A stretch of DNA of 64,000 nucleotides from DASQHW01 sp963837155 (GTDB taxonomy: Bacteria > Actinomycetota > Acidimicrobiia > IMCC26256 > PALSA-610). Below the pieces are notes generated by a model that was given only the letters and a program-made list of their open reading frames with translations, did not search any database and had not been told where the DNA came from. This document shows positions 27,274 through 36,685 of this stretch, in pieces. The first letter of the stretch is position 1. Every line of letters begins with the position of its first letter. The position numbers and the translations under genes were made by a program. The stretch spans positions 1,178,001 through 1,242,000 of the forward strand of contig CAWIMB010000001.1 of NCBI GenBank assembly GCA_963837155.1, written 5' to 3'.

Positions 27274-28961
27274 AAGTTCGCCAGGGCGGCGCGGTACACG
27301 TCGTCGATCATCTTCGGGTCGGTCGCGTCGTAGCTGCGCGCGTTCGTCGCCTGCGCGATCCGGCGCAGCGTTGCGAGGTCGGCGTCGGGCGAGTACGAGA
27401 TCGTGAACATCCGTATCGGGTCGTGGAGATCCGCGAGCAAACCGCGACGATCGTTGTCACGGTCGTTCTCGTTGTAGCCGTCGCTCAGCATCACCACTGC
27501 GTTGATCCGATTGCGGTCGTAGCCCGCGGCCATCGTGTCGTAGCCGTCGCGGGCGGCGGCGTACAGCGGCGAACCCTTCCGCGGTGCAAGCTCGCCGATC
27601 GCGCGCATCAACGGCCGGCGCCGGCGATCGAAGCGCCCGATCGGCACGACATCGGCCCAGAACGGGCTGGCGCTGTTGCGGACATCGGTGGTGAAGATGC
27701 GCAGCCCGACTTCGTCGTCGGGCGCGAGTTCGGAGAGGGCTGCGAGCAGCGCACGTTTCGCGAGCGCGATCTTGGTCGGGCTATGCGAATCCTTCGGATC
27801 ACTGTTGTCGCCCATCGAGTCCGACACGTCGAACAGCAGCAGGACGCGCGACCGCTTGCGGATCCGCGACCATTGATCGAGCGCGTCGGCAGTCGAACCG
27901 AGCTCCGGCGACGCGGGATCCATCACGTCACCGCTGCGCAGTCCGGCCGTGACGATCTTCTTCCTTGCCGGCGCCGTGCGCGTGTATGCGACGAAGGCAG
28001 CCGCACCGGCGCGGGCTTGCGGCTGCACCCACGACGTGTCAGGAACGATGAGTGGGTTGTCGAGCTCGAGCGTGCCGTCAGCCGGCGACGATCGGAACGA
28101 GCGGTGTGTGCGGGCGCTTCAGGTGCTTGTCCTCGGGGACGATCCCGTTGGCGTTGCCGAGGTTGTACGCGGTCACCGCCCGTTCGTCGGCGACGACTGC
28201 AGACACATACGACAGCGGCATGCGCTTTTGATCGAGGCGGAACCAATTGTCGAGGAACCCCCACGACGCGTCGCCGTAGTACACAACCGAGGATTCCAGC
28301 GCGCTCGCAGTCACGGGATCGTCGAGGTGAGACACCGCGATCGTCGACAGGAGCGCGTCGGTCGAGTGTGTGGGGTTGGCCTTGCCGAGCCGGAAGGCAC
28401 CCCACTCAGGATGCCCGTACGCAGCCCAGCCGCGCGGGTTCCGGGCGAGCTCGGCGAGATCCCGCCAGCCGATGCGCTTCGCCGGCCAACCCAGCGCCCG
28501 CGCCATCGGTGCCGGGAGGGCGACCGCGAGACCGGTGCGGCCGAGTGAGGTGCCGCGAGCGGCAAGCGGTTTGCGGCCGGCTGCCGCCGCGCCGCTCGTT
28601 GGCGAGCGCGAGCCACGCGCTGGACGCCGGTGCCCAAAGCGCAGGCGCCGGGCCGAGCTTGTCCGGGTCGGGCCAACCCGCGAGCAGCTGGCCGACGGCG
28701 GTCGCGGAATCCACGGATTGCACACGTACGAACGCGCAGGTCGCGGGCCACGACGTGAGCCGGGCGGCGTCCGACCCGTTGAACGAGTGCCGCGAGGTCG
28801 TCGACCAGTGCCGCGATCTCGGGCGCGGCCGCGACGTCGACCGGGGTGCAGTGGCCGGGGTCGTCGAGATGCAGGGTCGTCGACTGCGTGTCGTGCGTGC
28901 ATGCTCCGAAGAGGACCACGATCGCGGTCAACATTGCGACCCGCTGGGTTCTGCGGTTCAC
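27270..28961 (-). pseudogene. Solute-binding/VWA-domain lipoprotein, three frame breaks
   Basis: Joined ~563 residues. Starts MNRRTQRVAMLTAIVVLFGAC, a lipoprotein signal with lipobox LFGAC. A periplasmic-binding-like region follows (QSVDSATAVGQLLAGW, LWAPASSAWLALA, NPRGWAAYGHPEWG) and a C-terminal von Willebrand A domain with the MIDAS motif DVSDSMGDNSD and MLSDGYNENDRDN. Frame breaks lie near 28781 (GTTC-AAC), 28590 and 28087; each is repaired by removing one base. This arrangement is known in actinobacterial surface proteins of unclear role. Its ATG overlaps the stop of the upstream regulator-like gene. Decayed or mis-sequenced cannot be told here. Confidence 0.7.
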
Positions 28962-29566
28962 GGCGTCGCGTCAACTTCTGACGAGCGGTCCGCGCCGAGT
29001 GCGAGCAAGAGGTCTTCATGCAACTGCATCCACACGGTGTGATAGGAGTCGCAGCGGGGCGAGGTGACCCACTCGAATTCGCCGTCGTCGACGAGCGCGA
29101 GCGCGGCGCGCAACCGGCGGCGGTACGACTCGAAGCGAACGTGTACGCGCCCGACGCGAGTGATCGCCGGCGCGACCCGCTCGTCGATCGTACGGAGCCG
29201 GTCGACGACCGACCAGTCGTACCGGAGGTCTCGATGGTCGTTCGGGATGCCGCCCGGCCGAACCTGCCAATCGCTGCAGACGTGCAACAACTCGCGATTC
29301 AATGGCAGGAATCGCTCGTACGCGCGCCGCACGGCCGCTTCTTCGTCGCTGCCGCCGGCGAGCCGGGCCCACGCCGTGTGCGCCTCGCGCCCAACGGCGG
29401 TGACCCGGATGCCGCGGGCAGCACGCGTCACGAGGCCGATCTCGACGAGCCGGCGAAGGGATGCGGTGTCGTCGAGCTTGGCGACGCCCCGCAGGCGCAC
29501 CTCGTGCAGGACCAGCCAGGCCTCGTCATCGAGCGCGAGCACGCATGGGATCGTAACGGCGGGCAC
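28958..29566 (-). CDS. Winged-helix-like protein of unknown function
   Basis: 202 residues from GTG 29566; ATG 29581 is an alternative. The first ~75 residues (LVLHEVRLRGVAKLDDTASL, RRLVEIGLVTRAARGIRVTA) look like a winged-helix domain with a classic LVEIGLV turn. The rest, with LHVCSDWQVRPGG and WMQLHEDLLLALG, matches no domain I know. It is divergent from the free-standing phosphohistidine-domain gene (starts ~20 bases apart) and co-directional with the VWA lipoprotein, so it may be the local regulator. Confidence 0.6.
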   Translation of the reverse strand: MPAVTIPCVLALDDEAWLVLHEVRLRGVAKLDDTASLRRLVEIGLVTRAARGIRVTAVGREAHTAWARLAGGSDEEAAVRRAYERFLPLNRELLHVCSDWQVRPGGIPNDHRDLRYDWSVVDRLRTIDERVAPAITRVGRVHVRFESYRRRLRAALALVDDGEFEWVTSPRCDSYHTVWMQLHEDLLLALGADRSSEVDATP

Positions 29567-29586
29567 ACGACTACATTCCATCGCCT

Positions 29587-29937
29587 GTGCAGGAGATCGG
29601 CTCGGGGACACGGGTGTTCGAAGCGGCGCCGGTGCGGGGTGCATGGCGGCGCTTGTCCTCGCCGGACGACGTCCTCGCGCTCATGGATACCACAGCTGAA
29701 GGCGTTGTCGCGTGTGTCGCCGACACGGGCGCGACGTTCCTCGCTCCGATCTTCGACGAGCTCACCGCAGTCGTGTGCCTGTCGGGAACGCCGCAATCGC
29801 ACATCGGAATCGTCAGCCGCGAGTACCAGGTTCCCTGTGTGATGTCGGCTGCGCTCACCGCCGAACCGGCCGACGGTGTCGAGGTCGAGGTCGACTGCTC
29901 CGACACGCCCGGCGTCATTCGGGCCGTGCGGACGTAG
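29587..29937 (+). CDS. Free-standing PEP-utilising (phosphohistidine swivel) domain protein
   Basis: 116 residues from GTG 29587. Contains CLSGTPQSHIGIVSREYQVP, the mobile phosphohistidine domain motif of PEP synthase, PPDK and enzyme I, with the phosphorylated histidine in SHIG. No ATP-grasp or PEP-binding domain is attached, so a partner would have to phosphorylate it or it has another role. A -10-like TACATT lies 9 bases upstream. The stop codon TAG is part of the dispersed repeat at 29926-29966. Confidence 0.75.
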   Translation: MQEIGSGTRVFEAAPVRGAWRRLSSPDDVLALMDTTAEGVVACVADTGATFLAPIFDELTAVVCLSGTPQSHIGIVSREYQVPCVMSAALTAEPADGVEVEVDCSDTPGVIRAVRT

Positions 29938-29966
29938 CGGAGCCAAGGATGGCGCAGCGAGGGAGC
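29926..29966 (+). repeat. Dispersed repeat, second family, copy E
   Basis: GTGCGGACGTAGCGGAGCCA then AGGATGGCGCAGCGAGGGAGC. Nearly identical to 47150-47191 (three differences). It provides the TAG stop of the swivel gene and a GAGGGAG that may act as ribosome site for ATG 29978. Confidence 0.7.
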
Positions 29967-29977
29967 CATGTGACTGC

Positions 29978-31082
29978 ATGACGCGCGACGAGATCGATCG
30001 CTGGATCCGGTATCACAGCGAAATCTCATACGTACTTACGATGGAGCGCACCGCGCTCGAATCCGCGCTGATCCCGGTGAGCGCGTACATAGTGATCGCA
30101 TGTGTCGAGTGCTACCGCCGGTACCCGGAGATGATCGCGGAGATCACCGGCGCGGCGACGCCCGAGGAGCTCGGTCGCGCCGGACACGATGTCACGACGC
30201 AGATCGATCCTGTGCACGTGTGGGCGGTGCCGAACTTCGTGCTGATCGGCCGCAAGATCCTGATGACCGCCGGTCTCCTCGATCCAGACGACGATGCGCG
30301 CCGGCTCGAGACCGTCTTCGACTTCTGGGCGCGCACGTCGGGCGCGTACCGCTTCGATGACGGCACCCACCAAGCCGCGGACGCGGCCGGTGTGGCGACG
30401 CCGTACCGCGCGTACGTCGACGACGTGCTCGCGGCGTGCGAACCGCTCGCCGACACCGGGGTCAGCCGTTTGAACACGTTGCTCACGTCTTATCTGTTCC
30501 TGCTCTGGTTCGACACGCGGTCGGGATACCAGGACACCGGTCCGTACCTGCTCCCGGATGGGCGGGTGCTGCTGCTGCGCCGGTACAACGGGCTCGGCGT
30601 CTCGCATTTCCCGTGGAGTGCCGACATCGATGTCGCGATGCCGTTCACCGAGGTGCTCGGAGCGTTCGTGCTCCGCGACGTCGACCTGCGCGTCACTGAC
30701 TTCGGGACGTCGGTGACGAAACCCGAGGACTACTGGGTTCACGTCGAGTCGTGCGCCTTCTTCGACGTCGCGGCGGGTGCGCTGACGCCCCTCGGGGCCG
30801 GTGAGCGCGGACGCGCTCGGCGTCGCGGCCAAGAGCGCACAGAAAAAGCTCTACCGCATGATCGCGGGGATGGAGCGGTCGGCCAAGATCGACACGGGCG
30901 CGTACGTGTACTTCACGTTCCTGCGTCCGTTCGCGCAGCACGCGGGCGTCGCGCTCGACTGGACAGTGCCGCAAGCGAGCCTCGACCTGTATCCGTTGCT
31001 CTCGTTGATCGACGGCTCGTTGACACCGCCGCCGGACGCGCCGGTCGAAACTCCCGAGACCTACTACCCGCCGTTGATGTGA
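29978..31082 (+). CDS. Conserved-looking protein of unknown function (one frame break)
   Basis: Joined ~367 residues: MTRDEIDRWIRYHSEISYVL at the start, YDTGPYLLPDG-like central part (YQDTGPYLLPDGRVLLLRRY), and PETYYPPLM at the end. The frame breaks near 30795 in a GGGG run; dropping one G joins LTPLG to PVSADALGVAAKSAQKKLY. No recognised domain, signal or membrane segment; apparently cytosolic and mixed alpha/beta. Its TGA overlaps the GTG of the next gene, so it forms an operon with the swivel protein and the following gene. Confidence 0.6.
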
Positions 31083-31622
31083 CCGCATGGCATCTCGACT
31101 TCGACGCGTGACGACGGGTTCGCAGGGTTCGTGCGGCTCGAGCTCCGCGAACCCGAGAACATCGCGTGGTACTGGACGTACTTGGTCGGCGTCCCCGGCG
31201 TCGATGGCATCATCGTGGTGCGCGACCACGACGTCCCGTTGCCGCGCCAAGGTCTCGAGATACACGCCGACGGGCTGTGGGCGGAGCTGTGGTGCGAGAC
31301 CCCTGGTGAGCACTGGACGTTCGGGCTCGAGGCATTCGGTGTGCGGATCGACACCGCCGAGGAAGCGTTGCGACCGGGCGGCGAGATCGGCGAGCGCGTG
31401 CCCGTCGGTCTCGACCTCGAATGGGAAGCTCCCGACATCGTGCACGGTGACGTGCTGCTCGGGCGGGAGCGCTGGACGATCGACGGGCGCGGTTGGTTCT
31501 ACGACAACGCGGAACCACCGCACGTCGAGGGCGACCCGATCGCGCGTGTCATCGTCCCCGGAGTCATGGAACGTGCACTCGTGCGCACCCCCGACGGCCT
31601 CCGGTGGTCATCGCTAGGGTGA
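31079..31622 (+). CDS. Protein of unknown function, beta-rich (one frame break)
   Basis: Joined 180 residues from GTG 31079 (GTGA overlap with the upstream stop). It starts VTAWHLDFDA; dropping the T at 31109 continues DDGFAGFVRLELREPENIAW. Rich in aromatic residues and short strands (WAELWCETPGEHWTFGLEAF, RERWTIDGRGWFYDN), suggesting a beta-sandwich or barrel. No family recognised. Third gene of the swivel-domain cluster. Confidence 0.6.
31615..31620 (+). promoter_or_regulatory. -10 element of a probable leaderless promoter
   Basis: TAGGGT, 9 bases before ATG 31630, overlapping the end of the upstream coding region. No Shine-Dalgarno. Confidence 0.4.
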
Positions 31623-31629
31623 CACCTCT

Positions 31630-32037
31630 ATGGACCTCGATCCTCGTCAACAAGCCTTGCTGTTGGCACGCGGCCGCGCCGTAGTCGGTATCGCGCTCCT
31701 TGCCGTCCCCGGCATCGCCGGCCGGCTCTTCCTCGGCAAAGTGGCGCGTGAACCCGCAGTGCGCGCCACGCTGCGCATCGTCGGTATCCGCGACCTCTTG
31801 ATTGGCATCGGTGCGCTCACGACGCTGAAGGAACGCACGATGGACGCCGAGTGGGTCGGCGTCGGGGCGGTTGCCGACGCGGTGGACGCGCTCGTGCTGC
31901 TCGGCTCGCCGGGCCTACCGTTCCGGGCGCGGCTCGGTGGGCTGCCGGGACTGGGCGGCGGGATCGCGGGCCTGCTCGCCGCGCGGGCGCTCGCCGACGA
32001 ACGCGCCGCCGCGGCAGCGTCAAAGATCGATACCTGA
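31630..32037 (+). CDS. Small membrane protein of unknown function
   Basis: 135 residues. Three to four hydrophobic segments (AVVGIALLAVPGIAGRLFLG, IVGIRDLLIGIGALTTL, AVADAVDALVLLG, GIAGLLAARALA). The layout resembles the small four-helix proteins annotated with DUF4267, but I am not certain. Its last 18 bases overlap the end of glpK on the other strand. Confidence 0.6.
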   Translation: MDLDPRQQALLLARGRAVVGIALLAVPGIAGRLFLGKVAREPAVRATLRIVGIRDLLIGIGALTTLKERTMDAEWVGVGAVADAVDALVLLGSPGLPFRARLGGLPGLGGGIAGLLAARALADERAAAAASKIDT

Positions 32038-33480
32038 CAGCTCGGGGATCCAGCCCCGCGCTCGCAGCAACGCATCGTGCCAGCGGTCGCGATCAAGCGC
32101 CCGGGCCGGCTCCACACGTTCCCGCGGCAACCACGTCGACGCGAGATCGTCGACGTGATGGTGATGCCCGAGCGCGAGGCCGGCCATCAGCGCCGCACCG
32201 CGCGCGGTGGCTTCGCGAACGGGTGAGATCTCGACCGGACGCTGCGTCGCGTTCGCGAGCGCCTGCACGAACGTGGGGTTCTCGGTCATCCCGCCGTCGA
32301 CGCGCACAACGGGAATGGCGATGCCGCTATCGGACTCGGCCGCGTCCACGAGGTCGGCGCCGCGGTGCGCGACACCTTCCAGCACTGCACGCACGACCTC
32401 GGGCCGGCCCGTGCCGCGCGTGAGGCCGAAAAGTGCGCCGCGCGCGCCGTAGTCCCACAACGGCGTGCCGATCCCGAGCGGTGCCGGGACGTACACGACG
32501 CCGCCCGTGTCATCGCACTGCGCCGCGACGTCGTGCGACTCGGCCGAGCTCGCGATCACACCGAGGTCGTCGCGCAGCCATTGCACGTTCGTGCCCGCCG
32601 CGAGCATCACCGCCTCGGCGCCCCACGTGATCCGTCCTTGCTGACGCCACGCCACGATGGGGAACGTGCCGGCCTTGCCGCGCCGGCCCGCCGCCGGCGC
32701 GTCGGGACCGAGCACGAGGTCGAGCATGCCGCCGGTGCCGAAGGTGATCTTGGCATCGCCCGGGTGCACGCAGCCTTGCCCGACGAGCGAGGCCTGCTGA
32801 TCGCCGAGCATTGCCGCGATCGGAGGCGCGCCCGGCAACGCCCGCGCTTCCCCGACGATCCCGCACGAGTCCACGATCGGCGGCAGCATCTCGGCGGGGA
32901 TGTCGAGCAACCCCAGCGTGCGGGCGTCCCACGACGACGGGTTGTCGATCACCTGCATGCCGGTGATCGCGGCATTGGTCGCGTCGGTGACGTAGACGGT
33001 GCCTTCCGACAACGTCCATGCAACCCACGTGTCGACGGTTCCGAAACAGAGGTCGCGCGCACGCGCCCGGTCCGGGATCTGGTTCAGGAGCCATTGCAAC
33101 TTGGTCGCGGATTCGTTGGGACCGACGCGCAATCCCTGGGCGCGCAGCCCGAGGCATTCGCCGACCGTCCGCAGGTCCTGCCAGCCGAGCCCCGGCCCGA
33201 TGGGATCGCCCGTCGCGCGGTCCCACACGATCGTGGAGCCCCGCTGGTTCGAGATCCCGACCCCGTCGACGGGACCGGCGTCGGCAAGCGCGTTGCTTGC
33301 CACGTCGAGACATGTCTGCGCCATGACACGCGCGTCGAACTCCACCAACCCGTCGGCGGGGGAGTCGGGCAGCAGCTCTCGCGCGCACACGCCGAACTCC
33401 CCACCGGCGGCGTCGAACACGCACGCGCGCACACTGCTCGTGCCGACATCGACGACGAGCACGCGCCCGGTTAGGGCCAC
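32020..33480 (-). CDS. glpK: Glycerol kinase (FGGY family)
   Basis: 486 residues. N-terminal phosphate loop DVGTSSVRACVFD, then GISNQRGSTIVWDRATG, LGDQQASLVGQGC, FGTGGMLDLV and WDYGARGALFGLTRGTGRPE, all glycerol-kinase-like. It makes sn-glycerol-3-phosphate from glycerol and ATP. Its start lies inside the last codons of the upstream flavoenzyme gene (10-base overlap), and glpD is one gene further up, giving a glycerol operon. The family also contains other polyol kinases, so the substrate is likely, not certain. Confidence 0.88.
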   Translation of the reverse strand: MALTGRVLVVDVGTSSVRACVFDAAGGEFGVCARELLPDSPADGLVEFDARVMAQTCLDVASNALADAGPVDGVGISNQRGSTIVWDRATGDPIGPGLGWQDLRTVGECLGLRAQGLRVGPNESATKLQWLLNQIPDRARARDLCFGTVDTWVAWTLSEGTVYVTDATNAAITGMQVIDNPSSWDARTLGLLDIPAEMLPPIVDSCGIVGEARALPGAPPIAAMLGDQQASLVGQGCVHPGDAKITFGTGGMLDLVLGPDAPAAGRRGKAGTFPIVAWRQQGRITWGAEAVMLAAGTNVQWLRDDLGVIASSAESHDVAAQCDDTGGVVYVPAPLGIGTPLWDYGARGALFGLTRGTGRPEVVRAVLEGVAHRGADLVDAAESDSGIAIPVVRVDGGMTENPTFVQALANATQRPVEISPVREATARGAALMAGLALGHHHHVDDLASTWLPRERVEPARALDRDRWHDALLRARGWIPELSGIDL

Positions 33481-34970
33481 GGGATGTCGCCGAACGGGCT
33501 GCGCAGGCCGAGCTTGCCAGGGTTGAGGATGCCGTTCGGATCAAGCGCGTCCTTCACCGACTGCAGCACGTCGAAGCCGGCGCCGAGCGCGTCGGGCACG
33601 AAGCGGGAGCGATTGAGACCGACGCCATGGTGGTGCGAGAGCGCACCGCCGTTTTCGAGCACTGCCCGCTGGCCGGCATCCCACGCGGCACGGTAGAACG
33701 CGTCGCGCACGTCTTCGGGCGGCTTCCCCGCGAACGTGAAGTAGAGGCAGCCACCGTCGAGGTACGAGTGGCTCTGGTGCGCGGACGCGACGATCGTGTG
33801 CTCCACGTTGCGGATCGCCTCGGTGGCGCGCATGTAGATCTCGGGCAACGCGCGCCACGACCCGGAGATCTCCATCGTGTCGACGACGAAGCCGCGTGAG
33901 ATCAGTGTTTCGAGCGCGGAGACGTCGTTGCGGTGGTCGAGCCAGCGGCCGACGAGCGCAACGTCGAGTGGCGCCGCATCCCGCCGCGCCGTTTCCTCGT
34001 CGACGATGCGCCGCGTGGCCTCGACGACGTGGGCGTCACCCTCGTCGAGTACCAGCAGCACGTTCGCGTCGCCGGTCTGATACGCGCGGTCGCCTTCGAT
34101 CGCGTCGTACAGGCGCAGCACGGCCGGCGTCGCGCCCCGTTGCACGATGCGGCGCATGACATCGAGCGCGCCCGCGAACGAGGCGAACGCGTACGCGCCG
34201 CGCATCTCGGCCGGCGGCAGCCGGTGCGCACGCAATCGGGCGCCGATGATGATCCCGAGCGTGCCCTCGGACCCCACAAACAGCTGCGTGAGGTCGGGGC
34301 CGACCGCCGCACGCGGTGCACCTCCAGTGTGCACGAGCGTGCCGTCCGCGAGCACGACGTCGAGACCCTCGACGATGTCTTCGATCTTGCCGTAGCGGGT
34401 CGAGAACTGTCCCGCGCCGCGGCACGCGAGCCAGCCACCGACGGTCGACAGCGCCATCGACTGGGGCCAGTGCCCGCACGTGATGCCGTGCTCGGTGCGG
34501 AGCTCGTCCTCGAAGACGTCGCCGAACGTGCCCGGGCGCACGTCGACGAGCAGCGATGTGTCGTCGACGCCGACGATGCCGGACAGCGCGGTGAGATCGA
34601 GCAGCACGCCGCCGAATGCAGGGACACTCGCACCACAGACACCACTGCGACCCGCGGCTGCGGTGACAGGAACCCGCGCCTCGTTGCATGCGCGCAACAC
34701 GGCCCGGACCTGTTCGGCGTCGGCCGGCCGGACAACGGCCGACGCGCGCGCCGCGACCTGTCCGTCAAGGGCCCAGATCATCGCGAGCGGCCACCAATCG
34801 CGGCTCGCTTCTGCGATGACGTCGGGCGCATCGGTCACCTCGGCGCCGGTCGCTGTGAGCCGCGCCCGCAACGCGTCGTCAATGTCGATCCGCTTCCCGG
34901 TCAGCCGGTCGCCGATCTCTCCGCTGGCGAACGCGATCGGAGGTGTCGGTGCCCCGCGATTGGTCTCCAC
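33471..34970 (-). CDS. FAD-binding oxidase, alkylglycerone-phosphate synthase-like
   Basis: 499 residues from GTG 34970. PCMH-type FAD domain with VTAAAGRSGVCGASVPAFGG, TALSGIVGVDD and GSEGTLGIIIGARLR; the C-terminal part has LSHHHGVGLNRS, matching the HHH.xG.xR motif of alkyldihydroxyacetone-phosphate synthases, and LDPNGILNPGKLG. The family joins or oxidises glycerol-phosphate-type substrates. Position between glpD and glpK supports a glycerol-phosphate-related substrate. Whether it makes ether lipids or is a dehydrogenase is not decided here. Confidence 0.85.
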   Translation of the reverse strand: METNRGAPTPPIAFASGEIGDRLTGKRIDIDDALRARLTATGAEVTDAPDVIAEASRDWWPLAMIWALDGQVAARASAVVRPADAEQVRAVLRACNEARVPVTAAAGRSGVCGASVPAFGGVLLDLTALSGIVGVDDTSLLVDVRPGTFGDVFEDELRTEHGITCGHWPQSMALSTVGGWLACRGAGQFSTRYGKIEDIVEGLDVVLADGTLVHTGGAPRAAVGPDLTQLFVGSEGTLGIIIGARLRAHRLPPAEMRGAYAFASFAGALDVMRRIVQRGATPAVLRLYDAIEGDRAYQTGDANVLLVLDEGDAHVVEATRRIVDEETARRDAAPLDVALVGRWLDHRNDVSALETLISRGFVVDTMEISGSWRALPEIYMRATEAIRNVEHTIVASAHQSHSYLDGGCLYFTFAGKPPEDVRDAFYRAAWDAGQRAVLENGGALSHHHGVGLNRSRFVPDALGAGFDVLQSVKDALDPNGILNPGKLGLRSPFGDIPWP

Positions 34971-34976
34971 GCCGGG

Positions 34977-34982
34977 AGACTA
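34977..34982 (-). promoter_or_regulatory. -10 element before the flavoenzyme gene
   Basis: TAGTCT on the minus strand, then 6 bases and GTG 34970, in the short gap after glpD. Suggests an internal leaderless promoter within the glp operon. Confidence 0.45.
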
Positions 34983-34986
34983 GGGA

Positions 34987-36633
34987 TCAGGTGGGCGGCT
35001 GCGACAATGCATCGAGCGCGGTCTCCGGGAGCCCGCCGGCGGTGCGTTCCTCGTCGACGAGGGCGCGGTACGCCGCCACCTGGGAGGCACGCTCGTCCGG
35101 TGTCCAACCCAGCTCGTCGCCCATCAACGCCGCGACGTCAACGGCTGCGACCGCCGACGCGTCACGACCCAAGAGGCGGGCGCGGGTGCGACGCGACAAC
35201 ACGTCATCGACCGTGCGGGCCATTTCCGCGCGTGCGGCGTACACGACCTCGGCGCGCGTGTACGGCAAGCCCTCGATCAGCGGACGCGCCAACTCCGGGT
35301 CATCGCGCTGGATCGCAAGGACGGCGCGCGCGTCCGCGCCGTAGCGGTTGCCGAGCTCGGTCGGGATGTCCGGCGCGTCCCATCCCTCGGCGCCGTGCAG
35401 GCGCACGTGCTTGGTACGGCTGCGGCCGTTGCGCCCGAGCGACTTGTTCACGGCGTCGACCGCGTCGGCTGCCATGCGCCGGTACGTCGTGAGCTTGCCG
35501 CCGGTGACCGTGACGACGCGGCTGGGCGAGACCTTCACCGCGTGGCGCCGCGAGAGGTCGGCAGTGCGTTCGCTCTTCGCTGCCGCGACGAGCGGACGCA
35601 GACCGGCCCAGGTGCCGAGGATGTCGGCTTCGGTGATCTTCGTCGTGATTGCACCGTTGATCGCGCGCAGCAGATACGCGACGTCGTCGGGAGTGATCTG
35701 CGGGTCGTCGAGCGGCCCGTCGTAGTCGGTGTCGGTGGTGCCGATGTACGTGAAGCGATGTGGGCCACCTTCGCCACCCCACGGCACGACGAACACCGAG
35801 CGCCGATCCTTGGGCACAGGGATGACCGCCGCGATCTCGTTGCGGACCAACGACCACGGCACCGTGATGTGTATGCCCTTGGCCGGTCGAATCGACCGCG
35901 GATGCGTGCCCTCGTCGAGGGCGCGCACGTCGTCGGACCACACGCCCGTGGCGTTGACGATGACGCGCGCCCGCACCTCGATGTCCTGGCCGTCGGCGCG
36001 AACCTGCGCGCCGGTGACGTTTCCCGCGTCATCCTTACGGATGGCGACGAGCGTCGCATAGTTCGCGAGGACCGCTCCGTGATCGGCGGCCGTCTTTGCG
36101 ATCGTGAGCGTGAGCCGCGCGTCGTCCGCCTGCGCGTCGTAGTAGATGTACGACGCCGCGATGTTGTCGGCGTGCAGGGTGGGCATGACGCGCAGCGCCT
36201 CGTCCTTCGAGACGCGCTTGTGCAACTTGCCGATCCGCAGCCCGCCGGTGAGGTCGTACATCCACATCATCGAGCCGAGCAGCCGCGCCAGGCGACGCGG
36301 CAACAGGCCGTCTTTTGTGAATACGGGAAGGAGGAATGGCAACACTCGCACGAGGTGGGGCGCGGTCTTGCGCAAGATTTGACGTTCTGCCAACGCTTCG
36401 TAGACGAGCCCGACTTCTTTTTGTTGCAAATATCTAATGCCGCCGTGGACGAGCTTCGACGACTTGGAGGAGGTGCCCGACGCGAAGTCGCCCTTATCGA
36501 TCAACGCCGTACGCAAGCCGCGGGACGCAGCGTCGAGCGCAACACCCGTCCCGGTGATGCCGCCCCCAATGACGAGCACGTCGAAGGTCTCGTCGGAAAG
36601 GCGGCGCAAGCCACTGGCGCGGTCGAACTCCAC
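34987..36633 (-). CDS. glpD: Glycerol-3-phosphate dehydrogenase, FAD-dependent
   Basis: 548 residues from GTG 36633. FAD-binding VLVIGGGITGTGVALDAASRG, the substrate-side SSKLVHGGIRYL, ATGVWSDDV, TYIGTTDTDYDG and the C-terminal GlpA/D cap with GGKLTTYRRMA. It oxidises glycerol-3-phosphate to dihydroxyacetone phosphate and passes electrons to quinone at the membrane. First gene of the glp operon. Confidence 0.95.
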   Translation of the reverse strand: MEFDRASGLRRLSDETFDVLVIGGGITGTGVALDAASRGLRTALIDKGDFASGTSSKSSKLVHGGIRYLQQKEVGLVYEALAERQILRKTAPHLVRVLPFLLPVFTKDGLLPRRLARLLGSMMWMYDLTGGLRIGKLHKRVSKDEALRVMPTLHADNIAASYIYYDAQADDARLTLTIAKTAADHGAVLANYATLVAIRKDDAGNVTGAQVRADGQDIEVRARVIVNATGVWSDDVRALDEGTHPRSIRPAKGIHITVPWSLVRNEIAAVIPVPKDRRSVFVVPWGGEGGPHRFTYIGTTDTDYDGPLDDPQITPDDVAYLLRAINGAITTKITEADILGTWAGLRPLVAAAKSERTADLSRRHAVKVSPSRVVTVTGGKLTTYRRMAADAVDAVNKSLGRNGRSRTKHVRLHGAEGWDAPDIPTELGNRYGADARAVLAIQRDDPELARPLIEGLPYTRAEVVYAARAEMARTVDDVLSRRTRARLLGRDASAVAAVDVAALMGDELGWTPDERASQVAAYRALVDEERTAGGLPETALDALSQPPT

Positions 36634-36639
36634 TGCGAC

Positions 36640-36645
36640 AGGCTA
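36640..36645 (-). promoter_or_regulatory. -10 element of a probable leaderless promoter (glpD)
   Basis: TAGCCT on the minus strand, 6 bases (GTCGCA) before GTG 36633. Confidence 0.5.
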
Positions 36646-36685
36646 GTTCCCCTTCCCCGAACTCGGTCAGAGCAGGAGAACCACT

